NCBI RefSeq assembly: GCF_024198215.1
Contig: NZ_JAKCFA010000008.1
Span: 416,369-480,368, forward strand
DNA: 64,000 nucleotides
DNA from: Myxococcus qinghaiensis
GTDB lineage: Bacteria; Myxococcota; Myxococcia; Myxococcales; Myxococcaceae
Direction of reading: 5' to 3'
Part shown: positions 28,632 through 36,824 of the stretch, piece by piece
How the letters are laid out: each line of letters opens with the position of its first letter
Numbering within the stretch: position 1 is the first letter of the stretch
Made by a program: the position numbers and the translations under genes
The notes under the pieces: model-generated
Databases searched by the model: none
What the model was told of the DNA's origin: nothing
Seen by the model: the letters and a program-made list of their open reading frames with translations, nothing else

Positions 28632-28674
28632 CCATGGACCTCCGCCCTGCTTTTCCGGGGCTGGAGGTCCGTGG
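28632..28674 (+). terminator. Stem-loop after htpG
   Basis: CCATGGACCTCC pairs with GGAGGTCCGTGG (12 bp with one G-T pair), 12 bases past the htpG stop. The loop holds a smaller GC stem around CTGCTTTTCC. No T-tract follows the stem. Confidence 0.55.
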
Positions 28675-28778
28675 CGGGCCTGTCGCGCCGACGTCTGGTG
28701 GACAGCGCCAGCGACCTTTCGCGCAAATCGGGGCCGCCCCATTAGACAGCCATGTGAGTGATAGGGAATGATGGCCGG

Positions 28779-29726
28779 ATGTCCCGAACCTCCTTCGCCG
28801 TCTTCACTTGCGACATCCTTCCGACGGCGGCCCCCTCGGCGCGCGCCGCCATCCAGGGAGTGGTCCGAGCCGAGCTCATCAAGCCCCTGCGGCGCGTGCG
28901 TCAGCCGCTCGGCAACCAGTGGTTGGTGCGCTTCGATGACGGGGGCTTCAACGCCTTCGTCCTGGTGATGAGCACGCTGCGCGCGCGTCATCCCGATGCC
29001 TTCCGCTATCTGGTGGTGGGCTGGAACGACATGGGCTCGGTGGCGCTCTATCCGTTGGGTGGGGCCGCGCCCACGACGCTCAGCCTGGTGACGGCGATGG
29101 CGGCCGTGGCCTCCGGCGCGGACGAGCTGGCGGCGCCGCTGCTCCTGGCCTCCGGGCCGCTGACCGCGGACTCCTTCCCGTTGCAGTGGACGGAGGAGGC
29201 GAGCGACGCGGAGGACCTGCTGGGCGCGCCGACGTCCCGGACGAAGCGACTGGCCCCCACGGGCCCCCGGCGCCAGGTGGGGCGTCCGAGGAGCGCGCCC
29301 GTGGCGGCGAGCGTCGGGGTGGCGGAGGTCGCGGTGCGTGAGCCCGCGCCCGTCGAGGCCGCGCCCGTTGCCGCGCCCACGGTGAGCGCGGCTCCGGCGG
29401 TTGAGGAGACGACGGGACGCGCGCGGAAGAACGCCCGACGCAAGGCTGCCGGTGGCAAGGCGCGTGGGAAGCAGGCCGCGGAGCGCGCGGGTGCGAAGGC
29501 GCGGGGCAAGAGCGCCGCGAAGAAGGCCCCCCGGGCGGAGCTCGCGGCGGCGGCGGCGAGTCGGCGCAAGCCCAAGGCGACCAGCAAGCGGTCCGGCGGA
29601 GCGCTCAGCCGCAAGCGGCGCGGCGCCACGGTGAGCGGCAAGCGCTCCACGGCGGGCAAGTCGGCGCCGAAGGCCAAGGCTCCTCGCGGGGCGGCGAAGC
29701 GCAAGGGCAAGAAGGGCGCTCGCTGA
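28779..29726 (+). CDS. Protein with histone H1-like Lys/Ala/Arg-rich tail and unknown N-terminal domain
   Basis: 315 residues. Residues 1-100 form a compact domain I do not recognise (WLVRFDDGGFNAFVLVMSTL, YLVVGWNDMGSVALYPL). A linker contains GRPRSAP at 168-174, an AT-hook-like core. From about 213 the chain is almost only Lys, Arg, Ala and Gly (RKNARRKAAGGKARGK...), as in histone H1/KAP-type bacterial proteins. A DNA-binding nucleoid or regulatory role is likely; the N-terminal domain may mediate contacts. ATG 28779 or a GTG at 28758 are possible starts. It converges on an FAD oxidoreductase, with a strong hairpin between them. Confidence 0.75.
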   Translation: MSRTSFAVFTCDILPTAAPSARAAIQGVVRAELIKPLRRVRQPLGNQWLVRFDDGGFNAFVLVMSTLRARHPDAFRYLVVGWNDMGSVALYPLGGAAPTTLSLVTAMAAVASGADELAAPLLLASGPLTADSFPLQWTEEASDAEDLLGAPTSRTKRLAPTGPRRQVGRPRSAPVAASVGVAEVAVREPAPVEAAPVAAPTVSAAPAVEETTGRARKNARRKAAGGKARGKQAAERAGAKARGKSAAKKAPRAELAAAAASRRKPKATSKRSGGALSRKRRGATVSGKRSTAGKSAPKAKAPRGAAKRKGKKGAR

Positions 29727-29739
29727 GCCGTGGAATGAA

Positions 29740-29773
29740 CGCCGCGCTCGTCGAGTCGAAGCCGAGCGCGGCG
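29740..29773. terminator. Bidirectional terminator-like hairpin
   Basis: CGCCGCGCTC pairs perfectly with GAGCGCGGCG (10 bp, 14-base loop). It lies 13 bases past the stop of the histone-like gene and ends at the stop of the converging oxidoreductase. Confidence 0.7.
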
Positions 29774-31027
29774 CTACGAGTACAGCCCCAGGTCCGTGAG
29801 TACGGCCTCGGCCGCGCGCCGACCCGAGCCCAGCGCGCCATGAATCGACGCGCTGTCGCGGTGGTCACCGCACACGTAGAGCCCGGGTGACAGTCGGACC
29901 GGACGGTGTGGCGGCTCCAGCGCCTCCACCGTCTGCGCTGGCAGCGCGAACGGCAGCGAGTACGTTTTCAGGTGCCGCCACTCCGCCACACCCGCGCCGA
30001 ACCACGCCTTCAATTCCTCGCACACCCGCGCGCGCAGCGCCTCCACATCCGAGGACACGCCCAGCGCGGACACGGACACCAGGGCCTGTCCTCGCGGCGC
30101 ATACGCCGGGGACACCTCGCTCATCACCGCCACGTTGTTCACCACGCCGCGGCCCTCGCCATTGAGCATCAGCCAGGGCCCTTCCACCGGAGGCGCGGGC
30201 GCGGCGAAGTAGAAACACGTCACCGCGTTCATCAGCGGCACCGGCATTCCAGGCAGCAGCCGCGCCGCGGCCGGCGGGTCCGTGGCCACCACCACCGCCT
30301 GCGCTCCCAGCATCTCTCCATCCACGAGCCGCACCCGGTGCCCCCACACCTCCGCCACGGGCGTGTGCCCGCGCAGACAGCCCGGAGGCAGCTTCGCGGC
30401 GAGCTGCTCGGGAATCGCGCCCATCCCCTGCTCCGGCACCGCCGTGTCACCCGAGGCGAACATGCGGAAGACGAACTCGAGGAACCGGCTGGACGTCATC
30501 AGCGAGCGGTCCAGGAAGACGCCCGCCAGGAAGGGCCGCAGAAACCCCTCCACCATCTCCTCCGTGAAGCCCAGCTCCTCCAGGTAGCGCCGCGACGTGC
30601 GCTGGGGACGCAGCCACACGTCCACCTCCTCGCCCGAGCGCGCCTGCTGCCGCAGCTCCAGCACCCGCAGCTTGTCCCAGAAGGTGCCGACCGAGTCGAA
30701 CAGGTGCGCGAGCGCCGTCACAGGCTGACGCAGCGGGTCCACCACCGTGTGCAGTCGCCCGCCCCTCCACACCTTCGCTCCAGACACGAAGCGCCGAAGC
30801 TTCAGCGCCGCGACATCCAGCGCCCGCTGACCTTCCGGGTACGCCGTGAGGTACACCTGGAAACCCCGGTCCAGCAGGAAGCCCTCGTGCACGTCCGTGC
30901 GCACGCGGCCTCCGGGTTCCGCGTCGGCTTCCAGGAGCATCACTTTCAAGCGGGATTGGACGAGCGCTCGCGCGCACGCCAGCCCCGAGAGTCCCGCGCC
31001 CACGACGATGACATCCGGGTTCGACAC
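29774..31027 (-). CDS. FAD-dependent amine oxidase/phytoene desaturase-like oxidoreductase
   Basis: 417 residues. The N-terminal Rossmann motif [17 protein letters not shown] binds the FAD ADP moiety, followed by [13 protein letters not shown]. The C-terminal FAD motif [28 protein letters not shown] is that of NAD(P)/FAD flavin-containing amine oxidase superfamily members. The substrate cannot be read from sequence; carotenoid, amine or other desaturation are all possible. GTG 31027 is chosen because GGGAGAG lies just upstream; the frame stays open far upstream in non-family sequence. It is divergent from the DAHP synthase gene. Confidence 0.82.
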   Translation of the reverse strand: MSNPDVIVVGAGLSGLACARALVQSRLKVMLLEADAEPGGRVRTDVHEGFLLDRGFQVYLTAYPEGQRALDVAALKLRRFVSGAKVWRGGRLHTVVDPLRQPVTALAHLFDSVGTFWDKLRVLELRQQARSGEEVDVWLRPQRTSRRYLEELGFTEEMVEGFLRPFLAGVFLDRSLMTSSRFLEFVFRMFASGDTAVPEQGMGAIPEQLAAKLPPGCLRGHTPVAEVWGHRVRLVDGEMLGAQAVVVATDPPAAARLLPGMPVPLMNAVTCFYFAAPAPPVEGPWLMLNGEGRGVVNNVAVMSEVSPAYAPRGQALVSVSALGVSSDVEALRARVCEELKAWFGAGVAEWRHLKTYSLPFALPAQTVEALEPPHRPVRLSPGLYVCGDHRDSASIHGALGSGRRAAEAVLTDLGLYS

Positions 31028-31170
31028 GCGCTCTCCCACATCCACGCTGGCCCCCCTCCATGCTGGGTCGGCTGGAGCGCGAGCCACAAGTGGCACCGCC
31101 GTGCAGGTTGCTCGCGAGCGAACACTGTGCAGAACTGGAAGGCGAGTCCTCGGCGGTCGAGGAGTCACAG

Positions 31171-31187
31171 CGCCGGGCTTCCCGGCG
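31171..31187 (+). promoter_or_regulatory. Tight hairpin in the leader of the aroF-trp operon
   Basis: CGCCGGG-CTT-CCCGGCG is a perfect 7-bp stem with a 3-base loop, ending 30 bases before the aroF start and before its GGAGAG ribosome-binding region. It could be a leader attenuator or a translation control element. No Trp-rich leader peptide is found upstream and no T-run follows. Confidence 0.4.
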
Positions 31188-31217
31188 TCACTTAGCGGAG
31201 AGAAAGCGGGTATCCCC

Positions 31218-32243
31218 ATGTTGATCGTGATGCGACCAGACGCGACGGCCCAGGACATCGAGCGTGTGAACGACGAGATCCGCCGTCGTGGCTGGCAACC
31301 GCACGCGATTCCAGGGGGCACTCGCACGGCCATCGGCATCACCGGCAACCCCGGTGCGGTGGAGCCAGAACCCTTCCGAGTGCTGCCCGGCGTCGCGGAC
31401 GCCGTCTCCATCTCCCAGCCCTTCAAGCTCGTCAGCCGCGAGGTGAAGCCGGAGGACACGCAGCTGCGCGTGGGCGGCCTCACCATCGGCGGCGCGTCGT
31501 TCCATGTCATCGCCGGCCCGTGCTCGGTGGAGTCGCGCGAGCAGATTCTCTCCACCGCGCACGCGGTGAAGAAGGCGGGCGCCACCATGCTGCGCGGCGG
31601 CGCGTTCAAGCCGCGCACCAGTCCCTATGAGTTCCAGGGCCTCAAGGGTGACGGCCTGGCGCTGCTCATGGAGGCGCGCAAGGAGACGGGCCTGCTCGTC
31701 ACCACCGAGGTGAAGGACACCGCGACGCTGGACGCGGTCGACGAAGCCACGGACATCCTGCAGATTGGCGCGCGCAACATGCAGAACTTCAGCTTGCTGG
31801 AGGCGGTGGGCGAGCGCCGCAAGCCGGTGCTGCTCAAGCGCGGCATGTCCGCCACCATCAAGGAGCTGTTGATGGCGGCCGAGTACATCGTCGCCCGAGG
31901 CAACACCCAGGTCATCCTCTGCGAGCGCGGCATCCGCACGTTCGAGACGATGACGCGCAACACGTTGGACTTGAACGCCGTGCCCATGCTCAAGCAGCTC
32001 TCGCACCTGCCTGTCTTCGTGGACCCCTCGCACGGCATCGGCGTGCGCAAGGCGGTGCCCGCGATGATGCGGGCGGCGGTGGCGGTGGGGGCGGACGGCA
32101 TCATCGTCGAAGTGCACCCGGACCCGCCGCGCGCGAAGTCGGATGGAGCCCAGTCGTTGGACTTCCCCGAGTTCGAGAAGTCCATGAATGAAGTGCGAGC
32201 GATTGCGCGGGCGATGGGCCGCGAAGTCGTGTCGCTGGGATAG
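31218..32243 (+). CDS. aroF: 3-deoxy-7-phosphoheptulonate (DAHP) synthase, type I-beta with N-terminal regulatory domain
   Basis: 341 residues, catalysing the first shikimate-pathway step from phosphoenolpyruvate and erythrose 4-phosphate. Residues 1-70 ([20 protein letters not shown]...) match the ferredoxin-like regulatory domain of Thermotoga maritima DAHP synthase, where Tyr/Phe bind. The barrel has [12 protein letters not shown] with metal ligand Cys102, [27 protein letters not shown] and [11 protein letters not shown] 31218 starts exactly at that regulatory domain. It is the first gene of a block with trpDCFBA, three bases before trpD, supplying chorismate precursors for tryptophan. Confidence 0.95.
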   Translation: MLIVMRPDATAQDIERVNDEIRRRGWQPHAIPGGTRTAIGITGNPGAVEPEPFRVLPGVADAVSISQPFKLVSREVKPEDTQLRVGGLTIGGASFHVIAGPCSVESREQILSTAHAVKKAGATMLRGGAFKPRTSPYEFQGLKGDGLALLMEARKETGLLVTTEVKDTATLDAVDEATDILQIGARNMQNFSLLEAVGERRKPVLLKRGMSATIKELLMAAEYIVARGNTQVILCERGIRTFETMTRNTLDLNAVPMLKQLSHLPVFVDPSHGIGVRKAVPAMMRAAVAVGADGIIVEVHPDPPRAKSDGAQSLDFPEFEKSMNEVRAIARAMGREVVSLG

Positions 32244-32246
32244 GCG

Positions 32247-33263
32247 ATGACACTCAAGGAAGCGCTGGGCAAGGTGGTGAGCCGGCGCGACCTCACCCGC
32301 GAGGAGATGGCCCGGGTCATGGGCCTGATGCTCGCGGGAGAGGCATCGCCTGCTCAAGTGGGGGCGCTGGCGACGGCGCTCAAGATGAAGGGGGAGACGG
32401 AGGACGAAATCCTCGGCGCGGCGGAGGCCATGCGGGCCTGCGCTACGAAGCTGTCTCCCCGGGCGGAGGTGGTGCTCGACACCTGCGGCACCGGGGGTGA
32501 TGGAGCGCACACCTTCAACATCTCCACCGCGGTGGCCTTCGTGGCCGCCGGGGCGGGGGTGACGGTGGCCAAGCACGGCAACCGCGCCGTCTCCAGTCGG
32601 TGTGGCAGCGCGGACGTGCTGGCCGCGTTGGGTGTCTCCATGGAGCGCCCGCATGAGCGCGTGGCGCTCGACATCGACGAGCACGGGGTCGGCTTCCTCT
32701 TCGCGCCCTCGCATCACAGCGCGCTGAGGCACGTGGCGCAGGCACGGCGGGACATGGGCTTTCACAGCATGTTCAACCTGCTGGGCCCGCTGACCAACCC
32801 GGCCGGTGCGCGCTACCAGTTGCTGGGCACCTTCGACGGCAAGCGCGTGGAGCAGACCGCGCGCGTGCTGGGACGACTGGGCAGCCGGCGCGCGTGGGTG
32901 GTGCATGGCCACGACGGGCTGGACGAAATCTCGCCCTGCGCGCCCACCGAGGTGGCGGAGCTGCTTGAGGACGGCACGGTGCGGGTGTTCACCGTGAGGC
33001 CTCAGGACGCGGGGCTGGACGTGGTGCCTCGCGAGGCCATCGCGGGCGGCGACGCGGACGAGAATGCACAGCGGTTGCGGGCGCTGCTGGCCGGAGAGCG
33101 CTCCGGGCTGCGCACGGCGGTGTTGCTCAACGCGGCGGCGGCGCTGGTGGTGGTGGGTCAGGTGTCGGACCTGCGCGAGGGCGTGCGGAAGGCGGAGCAC
33201 GCCATCGACTCGGGGGCGGCGGCGCGCAAGCTGGCTTCGCTCATCCACGGGGCCGTGTCGTGA
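32247..33263 (+). CDS. trpD: Anthranilate phosphoribosyltransferase
   Basis: 338 residues, transferring phosphoribose from PRPP to anthranilate. PRPP and metal motifs are intact: DTCGTGGDGAHTFNIST (GTGGDG at 81-86) and KHGNRAVSSRCGSADVL (from 109). Normal stand-alone TrpD length, not fused to TrpG. It follows aroF by three bases and overlaps trpC by 4 bp. Confidence 0.97.
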   Translation: MTLKEALGKVVSRRDLTREEMARVMGLMLAGEASPAQVGALATALKMKGETEDEILGAAEAMRACATKLSPRAEVVLDTCGTGGDGAHTFNISTAVAFVAAGAGVTVAKHGNRAVSSRCGSADVLAALGVSMERPHERVALDIDEHGVGFLFAPSHHSALRHVAQARRDMGFHSMFNLLGPLTNPAGARYQLLGTFDGKRVEQTARVLGRLGSRRAWVVHGHDGLDEISPCAPTEVAELLEDGTVRVFTVRPQDAGLDVVPREAIAGGDADENAQRLRALLAGERSGLRTAVLLNAAAALVVVGQVSDLREGVRKAEHAIDSGAAARKLASLIHGAVS

Positions 33264-34081
33264 GCGGGGCACAGTCGGGCAGCACCCCGTCTCCGGCCGC
33301 GCCGGGGACGCTGGACCTCATCATGGCGCGCAAGCGACGGGAGCTGGCCCTGCGGCCTCCCCTGTCGCCGCGCGCGCGTCCCGAGCCCCGTGACTTCGCG
33401 GACGCTCTTCTGCGACGAGCACCGGGGCGCCTGGTGAGCGTCATCGCGGAGGTCAAGCGCAAGAGTCCCTCCGGGGGCGCGTTCCCCCATGCGGACGTGG
33501 TGGCGGTGGCCCGGGCCTATGAGGCCGCGGGGGCCAGCGCCATCAGCGTGTTGACGGACGGGCCGGACTTCGGCGGCGCGCTGGAGGACCTCGTCGCGGT
33601 GCGAGCGGCGGTGTCGGTGCCGGTGCTGCGCAAGGACTTCCTCGTCGCGGCGCGCGAGGTGGAGGAGAGCGCGCTGTGGGGTGCGGACGCGGTGCTGCTC
33701 ATCGCGGATGCGCTGGAGGATGGCGAGCTGCGGGAGATGCTGGCCACGGCGCGCGCGGTGAAGGTCGCCGCGCTGGTGGAGGCCCACACGGAGGCGCACG
33801 CCGAGCGAGCCCTGGCGGCGGGCGCGGAGCTGGTGGGCATCAACAACCGGGACCTCGCGACGCTGAAGACGGACGTGGGCACGGCGCTGCGGGTGATGCC
33901 TCGCTTGCGTGCCCGTGCGCGCGCGCTGGTGGCCGAGAGCGGGCTCAAGTCCGTGACGGAGCTGGTGGCGGCGCGCGAGGCCGGAGCGGACGCGGTGCTG
34001 GTGGGCGAGTCGCTCTTGCGCGACGCGGAGCCTGGAAGGGCACTGCGGCGGCTGCTCGGCGAGGAAGGCCTGACACCGTGA
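33260..34081 (+). CDS. trpC: Indole-3-glycerol-phosphate synthase
   Basis: 273 residues, a TIM-barrel enzyme closing the indole ring from carboxyphenylamino-deoxyribulose phosphate. Motifs: LVSVIAEVKRKSPSGG with a catalytic Lys, VPVLRKDFLV, ELVGINNRDLATLKTD and VAESGLKS. It starts at a GTG overlapping the trpD stop by 4 bp and ends in the same way on trpF. About 20 Ser/Gly/Pro residues precede the usual start. Not fused to TrpF, unlike E. coli. Confidence 0.96.
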   Translation: MSGAQSGSTPSPAAPGTLDLIMARKRRELALRPPLSPRARPEPRDFADALLRRAPGRLVSVIAEVKRKSPSGGAFPHADVVAVARAYEAAGASAISVLTDGPDFGGALEDLVAVRAAVSVPVLRKDFLVAAREVEESALWGADAVLLIADALEDGELREMLATARAVKVAALVEAHTEAHAERALAAGAELVGINNRDLATLKTDVGTALRVMPRLRARARALVAESGLKSVTELVAAREAGADAVLVGESLLRDAEPGRALRRLLGEEGLTP

Positions 34082-34716
34082 GCGTCCGGGTGAAGGTCTG
34101 TGGCGTCACCCGGCTGGAGGATGCGCGAGGCGCGTGGGAGGCGGGCGCGGATGCGCTCGGGCTCAACTTCTACGCGCGCTCTCCCCGGTGCGTGGACGTG
34201 GCCATGGCGGCGGTGCTGGCACGCACCCGGCCTCCGCTGGGCGCGGTGGTGGGCGTGTTCGTCAACGCCTCGCCGGACGACATCCGGGCGAAGGTGCGGG
34301 AGTGCGGCCTCACGGCGGTGCAGCTCCATGGGGACGAGCCGCCGGAGGCCTGCTCGGGCTACGGGGTGCCGGTCATCAAGGCGCTGAGGGTGCAGGGGCC
34401 GGATGATGTGACGCGGGCACGGACGTATCTGGGAGTGGGAGATGTGGCCGGGCTGCTGCTGGATGGGGCGGCGCCGGGGTATGGCGGGGGCGGCGTGGGC
34501 TTCGACTGGTCGCTGGTGGCGGGGCTGTCGGGGTGTGGCGTGCCGGTGTTGGTGGCGGGCGGGCTGAAGCCTTCCAATGTGGCGGAGGCGGTGCGCGCGA
34601 CGCGGCCGTACGGAGTGGACGTGGCCAGCGGGGTGGAGTCGGCCCCGGGCATCAAGGACATGGACGCGGTGCGCGCCTTCGTGCGAGCCGCGAAGTCCAT
34701 CAACCTCTGGGAGTGA
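34078..34716 (+). CDS. trpF: Phosphoribosylanthranilate isomerase
   Basis: 212 residues, an Amadori isomerase with a TIM barrel. [15 protein letters not shown] carries the catalytic Cys. [22 protein letters not shown] and LLLDGA (catalytic Asp) follow, and [15 protein letters not shown] is the phosphate site. GTG 34078 overlaps the trpC stop by 4 bp; the frame is open upstream inside trpC, but only this start gives the family N-terminus. Confidence 0.95.
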   Translation: MSVRVKVCGVTRLEDARGAWEAGADALGLNFYARSPRCVDVAMAAVLARTRPPLGAVVGVFVNASPDDIRAKVRECGLTAVQLHGDEPPEACSGYGVPVIKALRVQGPDDVTRARTYLGVGDVAGLLLDGAAPGYGGGGVGFDWSLVAGLSGCGVPVLVAGGLKPSNVAEAVRATRPYGVDVASGVESAPGIKDMDAVRAFVRAAKSINLWE

Positions 34717-34721
34717 CAGGG

Positions 34722-35927
34722 ATGAACACGGAGACTGCCGCTGGTCGCTTCGGGCGCTTCGGCGGGCGCTACGTGCCGGAGACGCTCGTCCCGGCGCTGA
34801 TGGAATTGGAAGAGGCGTACGCGGCGGCGCGCGCGGACCCGACGTTCGACGCGGAGGTGGCGCGGGTGCTGCGCGAGTTCGTGGGCAGACCCACGACGCT
34901 GACGCCCGCGCGCCGGCTCACCGAGTCGTGGGGAGGCGCGCACGTCTGGCTCAAGCGCGAGGACCTGGCGCACACGGGCGCGCACAAAATCAACAACACC
35001 GTGGGGCAGGTGCTGCTCGCGAAGCGCATGGGCAAGCAGCGCATCATCGCGGAGACGGGCGCGGGCCAGCACGGCGTCGCGACGGCCACCGCGTGCGCGC
35101 TGTTCGGCCTGCCGTGCGAGGTGTACATGGGCGCGTTGGACGTGGAGCGACAGGCGCTCAACGTCTTCCGCATGCGCGCGCTGGGCGCGGTGGTGCGTCC
35201 CGTGGAGTCGGGCTCGCGGACGCTGAAGGACGCGATGAACGAGGCGATGCGCACCTGGGTGTCACAGGTGTCGGACACGCACTACGTCATCGGCAGCGCG
35301 GCGGGGCCGCATCCGTACCCGACGGTGGTGCGCGACTTCCAGGCCATCATCGGCAAGGAGCTGCGCACGCAGGCGCAGGCCGCGTTCGGGAAGCTGCCGG
35401 ATGCGATTGTAGCGTGCGTGGGGGGTGGCTCGAATGCGATTGGCGTGCTGCATCCCTTCATCGGCGACGCGAGCGTGCGGCTCATCGGCGTGGAGGCCGG
35501 AGGGCATGGACTGGACTCGGGTCAGCATGGCGCGTCGCTGACGCTGGGCTCGGAGGGCGTGCTGCACGGCTCCCGCTCGTTGGTGTTGCAGGACGGGGAC
35601 GGACAGATTCAGGAGGCGCACAGCATCTCGGCGGGCCTGGACTATCCGGGCGTGGGGCCGGAGCTGGCGCACCTGGCGAAGACGGGGCGGATGGAAGTGC
35701 GCACGGCCACGGATGACGAGGCGCTGGCGGCGTTCTACGAGGTGGCGCGGATGGAGGGCATCCTTCCGGCGCTGGAGACGTCGCATGCGTTCGCGCGCGG
35801 CAAGGAGCTGGCGCGGGAGCTGGGCGTGGGCAAGTACCTGGTCATCAACTGCTCGGGCCGAGGGGACAAGGACGTCGCGACGATTTCCGCGCGAGGCGTA
35901 CCTCCCGCGGTGGGGGTGAAGGCGTGA
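34722..35927 (+). CDS. trpB: Tryptophan synthase beta subunit
   Basis: 401 residues, condensing indole with serine using pyridoxal phosphate. The PLP Lys89 lies in [27 protein letters not shown] contains the catalytic Glu; the phosphate-binding loop is GGGSNAIG. The [13 protein letters not shown] start is typical of TrpB1. ATG 34722 has CAGGG just upstream, 5 bases after the trpF stop. It overlaps trpA by 4 bp, so the alpha-beta complex is made in step. Confidence 0.98.
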   Translation: MNTETAAGRFGRFGGRYVPETLVPALMELEEAYAAARADPTFDAEVARVLREFVGRPTTLTPARRLTESWGGAHVWLKREDLAHTGAHKINNTVGQVLLAKRMGKQRIIAETGAGQHGVATATACALFGLPCEVYMGALDVERQALNVFRMRALGAVVRPVESGSRTLKDAMNEAMRTWVSQVSDTHYVIGSAAGPHPYPTVVRDFQAIIGKELRTQAQAAFGKLPDAIVACVGGGSNAIGVLHPFIGDASVRLIGVEAGGHGLDSGQHGASLTLGSEGVLHGSRSLVLQDGDGQIQEAHSISAGLDYPGVGPELAHLAKTGRMEVRTATDDEALAAFYEVARMEGILPALETSHAFARGKELARELGVGKYLVINCSGRGDKDVATISARGVPPAVGVKA

Positions 35928-36715
35928 GCGGCGATATCGCGAAGGCCTTCGCACGGGCGAAGGCGCGGGGCGAGGGCGCGCTGGTGGCGTATGCCATGGC
36001 GGGAGACCCGGACCTGCCGCGCTCGGTGGACGTGTTCACCGCGCTGGTGGAGGGTGGCGCGGACATCGTCGAGGTAGGCGTGGCGTTCAGCGACCCCATC
36101 GCCGACGGGCCTGTCATTCAAGGGGCGTCGGAGCGCGCGCTGAAGGCGGGGTCGACGCTGAGGCGTGTGCTGGAGGAGGTGGTGCCGGAGGTGCATCGGC
36201 GCTGCCCGGAGACGCCGCTGGTCATCATGACGTACGTGAACGTCATCATGGCGATGGGCGAGGAGCGCTTCGCGAAGCTGGCAAGAGAGCGCGGCGTGTC
36301 GGGCGCGATTCTCCCGGACCTGCCTCCCGAGGAGAGCGGAGCGCTGCGCGCCACGTTCGACGCGGCGGGCGTGGACCTGATTCCGCTGTGCGCGCCCACC
36401 ACGCCGCGGGCCCGGGCGGAGGCCATCGCGAAGGACGCGCGCGGCTTCGTGTACTGCGTGTCGGTGGCGGGCGTGACGGGCATGCGGGCGGAGCTGCCGC
36501 CAGATTTGTCGCAGCGCTTGGACCTGGTGCGCAACGCTTCGCCGGTGCCAGTGGTGGCGGGGTTCGGCATCTCCAGCGCGGACCAGGCGCGGACGTTGTC
36601 GGCGCACGCGGACGGAGTGGTGGTGGGCAGCGCCATCGTTCGCGCCGCGCACGCCGATGGACCTCAGGCCGCGAAGGCGCTCTGCGCTGAAATCAAGCGC
36701 GGCCTGAAGCGCTGA
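35924..36715 (+). CDS. trpA: Tryptophan synthase alpha subunit
   Basis: 263 residues, cleaving indole-3-glycerol phosphate to indole that tunnels to TrpB. Catalytic Glu50 and Asp61 lie in [34 protein letters not shown] and VVAGFGISS bind phosphate. GTG start overlapping trpB. It is the last gene of the block, followed 15 bases later by a strong terminator hairpin. Confidence 0.97.
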   Translation: MSGDIAKAFARAKARGEGALVAYAMAGDPDLPRSVDVFTALVEGGADIVEVGVAFSDPIADGPVIQGASERALKAGSTLRRVLEEVVPEVHRRCPETPLVIMTYVNVIMAMGEERFAKLARERGVSGAILPDLPPEESGALRATFDAAGVDLIPLCAPTTPRARAEAIAKDARGFVYCVSVAGVTGMRAELPPDLSQRLDLVRNASPVPVVAGFGISSADQARTLSAHADGVVVGSAIVRAAHADGPQAAKALCAEIKRGLKR

Positions 36716-36730
36716 GCTGTCGCACCGCGA

Positions 36731-36772
36731 GCACGGAGGCAGGCGTGAGCCCATGCGGCGCCGCCTCCGTGC
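36731..36772. terminator. Terminator of the trp block, bidirectional
   Basis: GCACGGAGGC pairs perfectly with GCCTCCGTGC (10 bp), with a GC-rich 22-base loop. It lies 15 bases past the trpA stop and 52 bases short of the stop of the converging YfhO gene. No T-tract. Confidence 0.7.
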
Positions 36773-36824
36773 CCCGTCGACGCTCTCGGTGGCCGGCTCC
36801 TTCATGAACGTGGAGCCGCCCCCC

